Below, one piece after another: positions 16,821 through 24,144 of a stretch of 64,000 nt of DNA. The translations under genes were made by a program, and so were the position numbers. Origin of the DNA: Candidatus Lindowbacteria bacterium RIFCSPLOWO2_12_FULL_62_27 (GTDB lineage: Bacteria > Lindowbacteria > 2-12-FULL-62-27); NCBI GenBank assembly GCA_001784175.1, contig MFPR01000017.1:93024-157023 (forward strand), given 5' to 3'. Each line of letters opens with the position of its first letter. The stretch's first letter is position 1. The notes under the pieces are model-generated. The model made no database searches and was not told the origin of the DNA. It worked only from the letters and a program-made list of their open reading frames with translations.

Positions 16821-17087
16821 CTATTTTTTCTTTGCGTTCGGGGCAGGAGCGCCTCGAAGAAGTCCCTCCGTACTCAAATCCTCATCAATTTCCGGCCAGT
16901 GAATGCCGTACCCCCCGCCGCCGACCTGCCATTTTTTCCTTTGCTTCGGCGTGGCGTTCGCGAGTTTCGGATACCAAGCCAGAGGAACCGTGATGGTGCG
17001 GCCATCCGACAGGCTGACGCTCAGGTCAACCTCTGTGATTTTAACGTCTCTTACCCGTTCATCCGCGCCCAGAGCCAAAATACCCAT
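16821..17087 (-). CDS. DUF2442 domain protein
   Basis: 88 residues from ATG 17087, chosen for TTGGAGG 6 bases upstream. The core VRDVKITEVDLSVSLSDGRTITVPLAWYPKLANATPKQRKKWQV.GGGYGIHWPEIDEDLSTEGLL matches DUF2442, a small basic protein family often next to a DUF4160 protein in predicted toxin-antitoxin pairs. No DUF4160 partner is present here, so it may be an orphan antitoxin. Found inside element 1. Confidence 0.85.
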   Translation of the reverse strand: MGILALGADERVRDVKITEVDLSVSLSDGRTITVPLAWYPKLANATPKQRKKWQVGGGGYGIHWPEIDEDLSTEGLLRGAPAPNAKKK

Positions 17088-17186
17088 GCCATGCCTCCAA
17101 GAATTCCAGTCGATGTTCCCTGACCAAGCGAACCGTCGGCATAACACGCACGAGTATACACGATTTCATGCATGAATTCAAAAAAA

Positions 17187-17444
17187 CGGGCAACGTCGGC
17201 ATCGGGACGGCGGAGCCGCGACACCGGGAACATGGGGCATAAAAATATTTCGACGACTCGCCGGTACGCGCATCTTGAGCGAAAACAAAAACAGGAGGCG
17301 GTTGACAGTATTTCTGATCAACTCAGCGATGAGGCCGGCGATCCCCAGAATTCGAAGGCCGCGAGAAAATTGGGTTGGACAATTGCCCCGACTATCGTAA
17401 TATTTCAAGAAAGTGGAGGAGGCATCCATGTACGCATGCGGTGA
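17187..17444 (+). pseudogene. recombination scar: S74 repeat fragment joined to the C-terminal tail of a tyrosine integrase
   Basis: From 17187 one frame reads GNVGIGTAEP, one S74-type repeat. About 35 bases later another frame reads MGHKNISTTRRYAHLERKQKQEAVDSI, the box with the conserved (G)HK and catalytic Tyr of a phage-type tyrosine recombinase, and continues to a stop at 17444. The entire upstream integrase is missing. It lies 103 bases from att copy 2, the usual position of an integrase, so it is the remnant of element 1's own integrase, a different family from that of element 2. Confidence 0.78.
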
Positions 17445-18994
17445 AAGGGCTGTTCCCGGATATGGTCGATGCGAAAATTTTGCACAAATTTTGCACAAGT
17501 CGATTTTGAATTGTCGCATTGTTTTGTAACTGTTTGATAATCCCAATGCGCCCGTAGCTCAGTTGGATAGAGCATCGGCCTTCTAATTCGTTGGAATGGT
17601 AAAGAAGATGCAGACCCATTTTCGCCATCTTCATCAACCATCTCATTCTGCGCCTGTAGCCACGCCTTCAACGTCTCCTCTGCACGCAACAATTCATCCC
17701 TCAACCCCGACGGCAACGCATCGGCGTAATCACGCTCCAATTCTGCAACCGTATGGCCAAAGTGTTTTGCGAGCCGTACCATGTCGAAGCTGATACGCGT
17801 TGCGGCGTGATACCAAACACTTGCCACAGTTTTCCGAAGGCAGTACGACGCAGCACCGAGCCTCTCTCCGATCAAGACACGAAACCTGTCAGACATTTCC
17901 GACGATATAGTATTCTCGCTACATTTTCGCTCCGCGAATTGTGGCAACAGCGCAACGACAGCGACGTCGCCAGAGCTATCAACAAACCTATCCCGAGCGG
18001 CATCATACTGTAATCCGCAATGTGTTGCATATGCACGCAACCCCGCAATCAAACGATTCGAGAGCATCATCACACGCCCGCGCCCGCGTTTTAACTTTTT
18101 CGATTTTTCATTTTTCGGTGGTACAAAAATTCCACGACGGGACAAGCGCACATGATCCCAACGGATACGACGCACCTGCGCGGCACGGTTGCCGGTCTCG
18201 CGTTCGACGAGCAACCAAAAATCTGTATCATCTACACTCGACAAGACATCATCAACCACACGTAACTCTTGACCTGTCAGGACACGCCAAATTTCTTGGC
18301 GCGTCGGCGATTGTGCTTCAAACCCGAGCGACCGCATACGCAACACCAAACGAATATTATTTTCCGTGACAAGTTTTTCCAGAATTCCTGCATCCACCAC
18401 ACGCGCCAACAACTCAATTTCTTTCTTGATCGTATTATCCTTTGAAAACGGCTGCGCACGCCGATATTCAACGTATTGCGTAAGGCGAGCCTGCGACACA
18501 ACAGAAATCTTGTCATTGCCAAAAAAACGCAACAACTTATTCAGGTCTGTTGCGTGGCGTTTACGTTGACCTCCGCTCTTAACCACTCTGAAACAATAAC
18601 CGTTTTCCTCGACGAATTTTTTTGCGAATCGGCCATTCGACGATGGAACATACCGTCCGACCTGCAATTTTGACAAAATACCGCATTGAGATGTTGCCAA
18701 ATGTTCTACAATTTCCTGCACCGTTAAATCCTGACAAACAGGATCGACAGCAACACCACGATGAACGATTGACAGCGCACGCTCAAGCGTTGACACTTCC
18801 ACATCACGCCGGGACAAGAGATTTTCTGTAGTCCCTTCCTCCGATACCTCACGCCGACGAATGCCGTCAAAGTCATAGTCTTCGACAACATCGGCTTGAC
18901 GACACATCAACGCCGTGGGAACATCTGGACGAGATCGATTTTCAGTTTCAACGGCCTGCGGCTGGCCCCGCAGGCTTTGTTTTTCCTCAAGCAT
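17405..18994 (-). CDS. tyrosine recombinase (integrase) of element 2, reading through the att site
   Basis: 529 residues. SAM-like core-binding domain about 130-240; catalytic domain about 240-430 with Arg270 (ETGNRAAQVRRIRW), a KNEKSKK beta-hairpin Lys near 298, Tyr384-x-x-Arg387 in place of HxxR, His414 (FGHT) and nucleophile Tyr423 (RDYAD). ATG 18994 has GGGAGG upstream and overlaps the previous gene by 8 bases. After about residue 468 the frame enters att copy 2 (RRPMLYPTELRAH is the antisense of the tRNA half), and the last 46 residues are coded by element 1 DNA. In an excised circle the tail would instead come from 22761-22571. The N-terminal about 100 residues are unusual and unassigned. 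Last gene of the element 2 operon. Confidence 0.88.
   Translation of the reverse strand: MLEEKQSLRGQPQAVETENRSRPDVPTALMCRQADVVEDYDFDGIRRREVSEEGTTENLLSRRDVEVSTLERALSIVHRGVAVDPVCQDLTVQEIVEHLATSQCGILSKLQVGRYVPSSNGRFAKKFVEENGYCFRVVKSGGQRKRHATDLNKLLRFFGNDKISVVSQARLTQYVEYRRAQPFSKDNTIKKEIELLARVVDAGILEKLVTENNIRLVLRMRSLGFEAQSPTRQEIWRVLTGQELRVVDDVLSSVDDTDFWLLVERETGNRAAQVRRIRWDHVRLSRRGIFVPPKNEKSKKLKRGRGRVMMLSNRLIAGLRAYATHCGLQYDAARDRFVDSSGDVAVVALLPQFAERKCSENTISSEMSDRFRVLIGERLGAASYCLRKTVASVWYHAATRISFDMVRLAKHFGHTVAELERDYADALPSGLRDELLRAEETLKAWLQAQNEMVDEDGENGSASSLPFQRIRRPMLYPTELRAHWDYQTVTKQCDNSKSTCAKFVQNFRIDHIREQPFHRMRTWMPPPLS
17548..17586 (+). repeat. att copy 2: truncated 5' half of tRNA-Arg (junction of elements 1 and 2)
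   Basis: 39 bases identical to the first 39 of tRNA-Arg(UCU), ending in the anticodon loop (TTCTAA), after which the sequence is element 2. The spacing to copy 1 (5290) and to the intact tRNA (5214) defines two tandem elements. Confidence 0.9.
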
Positions 18995-19352
18995 GAAAAT
19001 CCCTCCCCACTCGTGATTTTTGCATCATCCTAAAATCCAACCGCAACCCAAATCGCTTCGAAAATTTTTCCATGACCTCTATCTCCGTAATTGACAACAT
19101 ATGAAAATCCAACAACCGCCTAATCACACTTTCAACAACACGTTTATTTTTCATAATATCGTCAGCGGTCATAACGACACACCCACTGTACACAATAACC
19201 GCTCCTGTAATTGGATCAAAAATCACCCACACTTCATCTTTTTGAATGCGACGCAACAATAAATCAAAATACCCAGCATCTCGAAAATGCAATTTTAAAC
19301 AATCAATCAGTTTCCTTAACTGGCGATTCTCTAATTTTCTTTTTTCGACCAT
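18987..19352 (-). CDS. hypothetical protein of element 2
   Basis: 121 residues from ATG 19352 (AAGGTGTTGCG upstream). I do not recognise the family. The middle part (DEVWVIFDPITGAVIVYSGCVVMTADDIM) looks like a beta-meander and the flanks are basic helices. The gene overlaps the end of the ribbon-helix-helix gene and the start of the integrase gene, so it is translated within the same operon. By position between a regulator and the integrase it may be an excisionase or recombination directionality factor, but no xis-like helix-turn-helix is evident. Confidence 0.6.
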   Translation of the reverse strand: MVEKRKLENRQLRKLIDCLKLHFRDAGYFDLLLRRIQKDEVWVIFDPITGAVIVYSGCVVMTADDIMKNKRVVESVIRRLLDFHMLSITEIEVMEKFSKRFGLRLDFRMMQKSRVGRDFHA

Positions 19353-19549
19353 CGCAACACCTTGCCTTTCTCGGTTGTCCGGCATCTGGACAAATATTCA
19401 CGGATCGCACGCCGGATCAAATATGAAATTGCGCGACCTTCGCGACGACCAAGAACACGAAGTCGCTCACGGTCGATCACAGGCATATACACGGTGACCG
19501 CCGCGCAACCTAATCCCTTCACATCCAGAAAATCCATTACCTTACTCAC
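19331..19549 (-). CDS. ribbon-helix-helix (CopG/Arc-like) DNA-binding protein
   Basis: 72 residues. The N-terminal strand (GCAAVTVYMPVIDRERL) followed by GRREGRAISYLIRRAIREYLSRC fits a ribbon-helix-helix fold, in which the strand reads DNA as a dimer. GTG 19549 is preceded by GGAGGT at 8 bases; the in-frame ATG at 19537 is the alternative. It is the first gene after the 225-base gap and overlaps the next gene. Likely the transcriptional regulator or relaxosome accessory of element 2. Confidence 0.7.
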   Translation of the reverse strand: MSKVMDFLDVKGLGCAAVTVYMPVIDRERLRVLGRREGRAISYLIRRAIREYLSRCRTTEKGKVLRWSKKEN

Positions 19550-19774
19550 CTCTCACCACCTCCTATTTTTCCTCCCACGATGTCTATTGTCAACTCCTTG
19601 AGCTACAAACGGTAATGTATTATTTTTGTTGACAAATTAACTCCCATCAACACAAGCAATTACATCCAACTAACATCTGCTACTCTCCGCAATTATTTTT
19701 TCAAAGTCCCCATCTACACCCTATGTTATTAGGTTCAGCTCTCTTTTTCTTCGGGAGACCCCTTCTCCCGACCT
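19550..19774. other. intergenic region of element 2 with hairpin; candidate promoter/origin
   Basis: No gene seen. Right after the ftsK stop (minus strand) is a perfect 7-base stem (CGGGAGA/TCTCCCG, 19752-19770) without a U-tract, so it is not a classic terminator. The rest is AT-rich; on the minus strand there are TTGACA near 19585-19590 and TTGTCA near 19630, which could drive the regulator-integrase genes. It is the only sizeable non-coding gap inside element 2 and therefore a candidate for the transfer or replication origin. Confidence 0.4.
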
Positions 19775-21121
19775 CTACCCACTTTCCCCCTCTGACAAAA
19801 TCAAAGGAACCTGAACTTGTAACTCATCAAGTCCCCGACTCCATATGAACCGGCCGGGCGTCGCCGGCAATTTTGCAGATGCACCCGACCCGATTAACTT
19901 GACTGACATATCCAGATTTTTTAAGCGTCCGATCAGGCGGCACGGCAGATTATCCCGCAACTGACCATCCAGCACTCTTACATCTGGACGCTGCGTCGCA
20001 AGAATCAAATGGATCCGCGCTGCGCGACCCTTCATTGCAATGCGCTCAAGTCCCAACTGAATTTCCTTTCCATCTTTCCCGGACACAACGTCCGCAAGCT
20101 CGTCCACGACAAGCACCAGCGGCACGAAATCATCCGATCCGGTACGCGCCTGCTGGTATCGCTCGTCCATCTTCGACACAAGCGCAGTTATCAGCGACAA
20201 GAATTTTTCGGACTCAAACACGTATGCTTTCAATTTCGACTCGATACCTTTGTAGTCCGTCCCTTTCGCATCGATCAGCACAATATCAACACACTGAGCA
20301 ATCAGTTGCCGTATCAATCCCAACAGCACCGTTGTTTTTCCACATCCTGTTTCACCACCAATCAGCAAATGCACCATTTCGGTCAACGTGATCACCACGG
20401 ACCGAGAAAAACTCTCTCCAATGTACAATTGCCCCCTACCGGGGGCCGCGTCCGCATGCGCGGCCGCCTGCGCCCGATTCACCGCTTCTTTCACAGTCAA
20501 CTCAAACCGCCCCGGCAATGTTCCGGTTCCATAGTCATATTGGTAGCTACCTGCCCCGCACTCATGGAAGCTTTCAAAATGTCCGTTGTATTCATTCGCC
20601 AACCGTTCTGTTTCCATCCTCTCCCGGTCTGTACCGCGTGGCCGGAAATATAGTGTCACCGCGCGACCCCGCGAAAACTCCGCAATGAAGTCCGGCGGCT
20701 CACCCGAGCCACTGACAACTCCGGCACTCCGACAATGTTGCTCAAATTTTGTCGCTGAAATTCGCCATCGCAAATTGAACGCACAGCCGAACGAAAACAC
20801 CATCAACAGAAATGCAAGCAGAACCAACACGATCAACGGAAACGATCCGATATACTCGACAGGTTGCAGAAGTCCAACACCCAAAAGCAAAGTTCCAGAT
20901 ATGTATAAGTCAACCGGACGGAAGTACCACCGATCCGTCCGTAATTTCACCGAACAAAATCTTACCCAGCCATCAAGACCGCCGACCATCAACAAAAACA
21001 GAGACACAACAGATAACGTTCTCCTGAACGCCTCCAGCAGCGGAACATGACCGAACGCCTTCAACAGCCCGGCTACGATAATCGCCAGCCCAGCCGACAA
21101 GCAGACAATGAAACGCATCAC
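19775..21121 (-). CDS. FtsK/SpoIIIE-type DNA translocase of element 2
   Basis: 448 residues. Four hydrophobic helices occupy about residues 5-118. The motor domain has Walker A GGETGCGKT (255-263), a DAKGTDY motif (about 284), Walker B LVLVVDELADV (about 336-346), and GRAARIHLILATQRPDV with NLPCRLIGR, the sensor region diagnostic of FtsK/HerA motors. The size and single-gene transfer logic fit the FtsK-like translocases of actinomycete integrative elements (AICE) or the TcpA coupling proteins of small mobilizable elements; a Zot-type inovirus ATPase fits less well because the FtsK motifs are complete. No gamma (KOPS-reading) domain is present. It starts in an ATGA overlap with the 133-residue gene. 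Confidence 0.88.
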   Translation of the reverse strand: MMRFIVCLSAGLAIIVAGLLKAFGHVPLLEAFRRTLSVVSLFLLMVGGLDGWVRFCSVKLRTDRWYFRPVDLYISGTLLLGVGLLQPVEYIGSFPLIVLVLLAFLLMVFSFGCAFNLRWRISATKFEQHCRSAGVVSGSGEPPDFIAEFSRGRAVTLYFRPRGTDRERMETERLANEYNGHFESFHECGAGSYQYDYGTGTLPGRFELTVKEAVNRAQAAAHADAAPGRGQLYIGESFSRSVVITLTEMVHLLIGGETGCGKTTVLLGLIRQLIAQCVDIVLIDAKGTDYKGIESKLKAYVFESEKFLSLITALVSKMDERYQQARTGSDDFVPLVLVVDELADVVSGKDGKEIQLGLERIAMKGRAARIHLILATQRPDVRVLDGQLRDNLPCRLIGRLKNLDMSVKLIGSGASAKLPATPGRFIWSRGLDELQVQVPLILSEGESG

Positions 21122-21519
21122 AGCCGGGAGAACTCCGATACATCTTCCGCACCTCGAACCGCCGTAGCCTTCAGCTTGCGCGGAGCCTTGTCGTCAGCCG
21201 AGATCGGCGACACAGCGTCAGGCAACTTCACATCATCCCGACGTTTTCTGCCCGAGTACTCCAATATCACCGCAGGATTAGGAAACTCCCTACAGCGATA
21301 GAACCTCTGACCTTTCCATTCGCGAACCCGGAACACATCCAAAACCATCTGCTTGCCGTCTGGCAGATCGATATGACCCGGAGAAGTCATATCGCAGCGG
21401 TAAAACTCCCGCGTACCCCGATCAACAAGCTCAAACGAGTACGCAAAAAATTTCTCTCCGGACTGTTTTGCTGTTACCTCACGCTCCCGAACATTTAGTA
21501 CAGGACCGGCTAAAATCAT
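21118..21519 (-). CDS. small beta-rich protein of element 2, possible single-strand DNA-binding protein
   Basis: 133 residues from ATG 21519, which overlaps the rep stop as ATGA. The first 95 residues alternate strands (MILAGPVLNVREREVTAKQSG, FFAYSFELVDRG, FYRCDMT, GKQMVLDVFRVREWKGQRFYRCREF) in a pattern compatible with an OB fold. The tail is charged and disordered. Lying between a Rep_trans gene and an FtsK gene, it occupies the slot of the ssDNA-binding protein in rolling-circle phages and elements. No family is recognised with certainty; the function is inferred. Confidence 0.55.
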   Translation of the reverse strand: MILAGPVLNVREREVTAKQSGEKFFAYSFELVDRGTREFYRCDMTSPGHIDLPDGKQMVLDVFRVREWKGQRFYRCREFPNPAVILEYSGRKRRDDVKLPDAVSPISADDKAPRKLKATAVRGAEDVSEFSRL

Positions 21520-22574
21520 TTGCAACCACCGCCCTCTCGTTGAAATTTTATCAGGTCAGCAACACTGCCAACCCAGTTCATTGACTCCGCGCGACGCAGA
21601 AAATTGCGCCACTTCTGGACGGAATCTATGCGGTACCACCACCCAATGCGTGCAAACTCCCGCGCAATCTCTCTATATTTTTTTGTATCTTCCTTGGGAC
21701 AGACGACACGACGACGCAACTCAAGAGTTTCCGTATCAGGGCGACGAAACGCGGACCACTCCGGAACAGGAACATCGTTCAAGACCGGAACGCACCGATC
21801 CAGCGACCAGTTCCAAATTCCCGAAAACTTTTGCTGGAAATCTGCGAACGTGTCAACTTTCAGATCATGCAAAACTGAACGACGCAATTCCACCTCGTAG
21901 CGTAAAACCTGAGACTTGCCGTCCCAGCCGGACCGCATCCAACGCTCAAACCAATCCTGTCGCGCCGGATTCTTTGTGACGTTGAGTTCATAGGGTTTGT
22001 CATACAAACGTGTCACCATATCCCCCGACCTGAACCAGTACCCGCTAAACCGCGAAGGTGTTCCATATTCCTTCGATTCGTATTTCCCGCCTTTCATTCT
22101 GCAAGACCAACCCCTCAACCCCAGAGACGCAAAATCTGTCTCCGGCACAAAATCCACGCAAACATCTACGCGCGATAAAATTTCACTTTCAATATCAGCG
22201 TGAGAACGTGCCAACTCCAATACGACACGCTCAACATATTCCAAATTTTCCGAGAGATTCGGACACGCACGTGATCTGAAAATGACATACAACTCTGGTA
22301 CGCCAACACTGTAACGCTGATGCGATGACAACCACCCCTCAACTTTTTTTATCTGTATCTCAATGCCCCTCGACTCATTCACCAGAGTAAAAGCGTAAGG
22401 ACCGCGACCCTTGCGGCGAACTTCCGAGTTTTCACCACCCAAGTCAAACCGCGCCGATCCGGTCTCCTGCGCTTGGAGCTTCAGCTTTTCCAAATCAGAA
22501 TTGAGACCTTCGCGCAGTACGACGCGCCGAGATACCATAAGCGTGTCGATGGCCGGACCGTGTAGAATCTTCAC
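21516..22574 (-). CDS. Rep_trans/MobT-type replication initiation or relaxase protein
   Basis: 352 residues from GTG 22574 (GAGAGGT 8 bases upstream); GTG 22583 three codons earlier is the alternative. Motifs of the Rep_trans superfamily (pT181-type Rep, Tn916 Orf20/MobT, RstA): EILSRVDVCVDFVPETDF near residue 140, MVTRLYDKPYEL near 190 and VLRYEVELRRSVL near 225. These proteins nick and initiate rolling-circle replication or conjugative transfer at an origin. First gene of the element 2 operon; it overlaps the next gene by ATGA. In the circular form it would overlap the integrase stop as GTGA. Confidence 0.8.
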   Translation of the reverse strand: MKILHGPAIDTLMVSRRVVLREGLNSDLEKLKLQAQETGSARFDLGGENSEVRRKGRGPYAFTLVNESRGIEIQIKKVEGWLSSHQRYSVGVPELYVIFRSRACPNLSENLEYVERVVLELARSHADIESEILSRVDVCVDFVPETDFASLGLRGWSCRMKGGKYESKEYGTPSRFSGYWFRSGDMVTRLYDKPYELNVTKNPARQDWFERWMRSGWDGKSQVLRYEVELRRSVLHDLKVDTFADFQQKFSGIWNWSLDRCVPVLNDVPVPEWSAFRRPDTETLELRRRVVCPKEDTKKYREIAREFARIGWWYRIDSVQKWRNFLRRAESMNWVGSVADLIKFQREGGGCK

Positions 22575-22761
22575 GGACGCCACCTCTCGACAGTAGGCTC
22601 AACAGACGATACACGCAGACCATCCCTCGAAAGTTCAATTTTCAAATTGATTGTGATGTTGACGTGAGCTTCGGCCGACACGTTCAGGCCGTTGCTCACA
22701 GCCGATGGTCGCGTTAGACTTTGCTTTTCTCCGCTACCGTTTGTATCATCATTACTTGTGT
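22571..22761 (-). other. in-frame alternative integrase tail used only after excision
   Basis: Reading minus from the att core of the intact tRNA, the integrase frame (RRPMLYPTELRAH) continues as TSNDDTNGSGEKQSLTRPSA and on to VERWRP with a TGA at 22573-22571. No ribosome site or start is present here in the integrated state, so it is not a gene by itself. It becomes the 3' end of int when the element circularizes. Confidence 0.65.
22721..22749 (+). promoter_or_regulatory. element-supplied promoter for tRNA-Arg
   Basis: TTGCTT (22721-22726), exactly 17 bases, then TATCAT (22744-22749), ending 12 bases before the tRNA. It lies inside element 2 and replaces the native promoter left behind at 12139. 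Confidence 0.7.
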
Positions 22762-22835
22762 GCGCCCGTAGCTCAGTTGGATAGAGCATCGGCCTTCTAA
22801 GCCGAGGGTCCCCGGTTCGATTCCGGGCGGGCGCG
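22762..22835 (+). tRNA. tRNA-Arg (anticodon UCU)
   Basis: 74 bases including discriminator G. Perfect 7-base-pair acceptor stem (GCGCCCG/CGGGCGC), D arm GCTC...GAGC, anticodon stem TCGGC/GCCGA with loop CTTCTAA (anticodon TCT, reads AGA), a variable loop GGGTC, and T arm CCCGG-TTCGATT-CCGGG. CCA is not encoded. It is the only intact copy; its first 39 to 41 bases are repeated at 17548 and 12258, making it attR of the island. Confidence 0.97.
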
Positions 22836-22836
22836 T

Positions 22837-23517
22837 TTATTTGTCCGGCAGGCTCCATTTATTCCGGTATTTGTCCAGGGCCGCGCGCCAGGCCGGGCTG
22901 CCGAAGGCGCCGCCGCTGGCGTGCGTGACGGCAATCGGCCAGGTGCCGATGCGGAGGCCCGCCGTTACGGCGGTCCGGCAGAAATCCATGTCGTAGAGAT
23001 GGAATTCGAATTGTTCGTCGAATCGGACCGATCGATCGAGCAGCGTCGCGCACTTGGCTGCGATCAGCAGGCCATCCACCGTTTTCACCTCCGCCGGGCA
23101 GTCGCCGTACCATGTGACCGGGCCGAAGGGCCGGCTTCCGTGCGCGACCGCGCCGGAGAGATTATCCGCGAGGTCCCATTCGAAGCGGTCGTTGGCAAAC
23201 GCCCATGCCGGCGTCGCCGGCGCCGGTGATTTGTTTCCGGCGAGGCCGATCACGTCGAATCTCTCCAGGCCCTCCCGGATCCGGTCGGCGAAATGGTAAT
23301 CGTCGATCCAGACGTCGTCATGCATGAACACCATGACATCGGCCCGGTTTGCCTCGGTGATCAACTGATTGTAGACCCGCGGCAGTGTCTCCGCGTTTTC
23401 AAACGCGATCCATGCCGAAAGCCGCGCGTCGCGGGCCAGCCGGCCCAGGCTGGCGCCGAGCGGAGAATCTTTGAATAGGGATTCAGACAGCCGCGTGGCG
23501 GAAACGATCTTGATCAA
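22837..23517 (-). CDS. glycosyltransferase-like family 2 protein
   Basis: 226 residues from TTG 23517. It has the GT-A pattern: an N-terminal strand (IKIVSATR), VMVFMHDDVWIDDYHF with an aspartate pair in place of DxD at about residue 67, and KTVDGLLIAAKCATL...FDEQFEFHLYDMDFCRTA near the acceptor site. This matches short glycosyltransferases that handle one sugar transfer; donor and acceptor are unknown. It is 14 bases downstream of the Nfu gene on the same strand, and its stop lies 2 bases from the tRNA end. The start is weakly supported because no strong ribosome site is seen. Confidence 0.75.
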   Translation of the reverse strand: MIKIVSATRLSESLFKDSPLGASLGRLARDARLSAWIAFENAETLPRVYNQLITEANRADVMVFMHDDVWIDDYHFADRIREGLERFDVIGLAGNKSPAPATPAWAFANDRFEWDLADNLSGAVAHGSRPFGPVTWYGDCPAEVKTVDGLLIAAKCATLLDRSVRFDEQFEFHLYDMDFCRTAVTAGLRIGTWPIAVTHASGGAFGSPAWRAALDKYRNKWSLPDK

Positions 23518-23531
23518 AGGACCGCCGCCGA

Positions 23532-24113
23532 TTACTCGGCGACCAGTGCCAGGTTTCCGCTGAGCCGCTCTCGAAGAAGGGATTCGATCGCCCGGAGCGT
23601 GCCTGCCGTGGAAGTCGGGCAGCTTCCGCAGGCGCCCTCGTAATGGACCCGCAGAAGGTTGCCGTCCAGGCCGAGCACCTGCAGGCCGCCGCCGTCGCCC
23701 GCGAGGTACGACCGGATTTCTTCATCCAGAAGCCGGTTGATGACCGCGAGCCGCTCGTCGGGCGGAAGTTTCTCAAATTCGGCCGCGTCCGCCGGCGCCG
23801 GCGCGGCCGGCCCGGCCGCCGCGGGCTGGACCGGCACGTCGATCACCGGCGCGGTCGAGCTGATGGTCGATTCGGCCTCCTCGACGATGTCCTCCCACGG
23901 CACCTCGTCGGATTTGGTGACGGTGACGAAATCGTGCATGTAATACACGGATTGCACGCCGCGGATCCGGAAGAGCGCCGCGCCCAGCGGGTCCACGCCG
24001 GTTTCGGCGGGGCCGCCATACGTGACGGAACCGGACGGCACGAAAGGCTGGTTCACGACGAACTTGATCGCGTTCGGATTCGGTGTCGGTTCAATATTGA
24101 CAACGGTCAGCAT
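23532..24113 (-). CDS. Nfu-type iron-sulfur cluster scaffold/carrier
   Basis: 193 residues. The N-terminal Nfu_N domain (about 1-88: NIEPTPNPNAIKFVVNQPF...ALFRIRGVQSVYYMHDFVTVTK) is followed by an Ala/Pro linker (about 92-112) and a NifU C-terminal domain with the CxxC motif GACGSCPTS near residue 167 that holds a 4Fe-4S cluster between two protomers. This is the eukaryote-like Nfu1 layout rather than E. coli NfuA (degenerate HesB-like domain plus NifU). It delivers clusters to apo-enzymes; possible clients here include MiaB and the radical SAM protein, both elsewhere in the window. Confidence 0.93.
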   Translation of the reverse strand: MLTVVNIEPTPNPNAIKFVVNQPFVPSGSVTYGGPAETGVDPLGAALFRIRGVQSVYYMHDFVTVTKSDEVPWEDIVEEAESTISSTAPVIDVPVQPAAAGPAAPAPADAAEFEKLPPDERLAVINRLLDEEIRSYLAGDGGGLQVLGLDGNLLRVHYEGACGSCPTSTAGTLRAIESLLRERLSGNLALVAE

Positions 24114-24144
24114 GACACAATTATCGCACGATCAAAAACGCCCG

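Noticed and set aside
19752-19770. Rho-independent terminator after ftsK
   Set aside because: The stem is good but no U-tract follows on either strand.
17587-22761. Element 2 as an inovirus (filamentous phage) prophage
   Set aside because: Rep_trans and an ATPase fit, but there is no coat-like small hydrophobic gene and the ATPase has full FtsK motifs rather than Zot.
22571-22858. 95-residue minus ORF across the tRNA as an independent gene
   Set aside because: Start lies within the tRNA/glycosyltransferase end with no ribosome site; better explained as the hidden integrase tail plus antisense tRNA.
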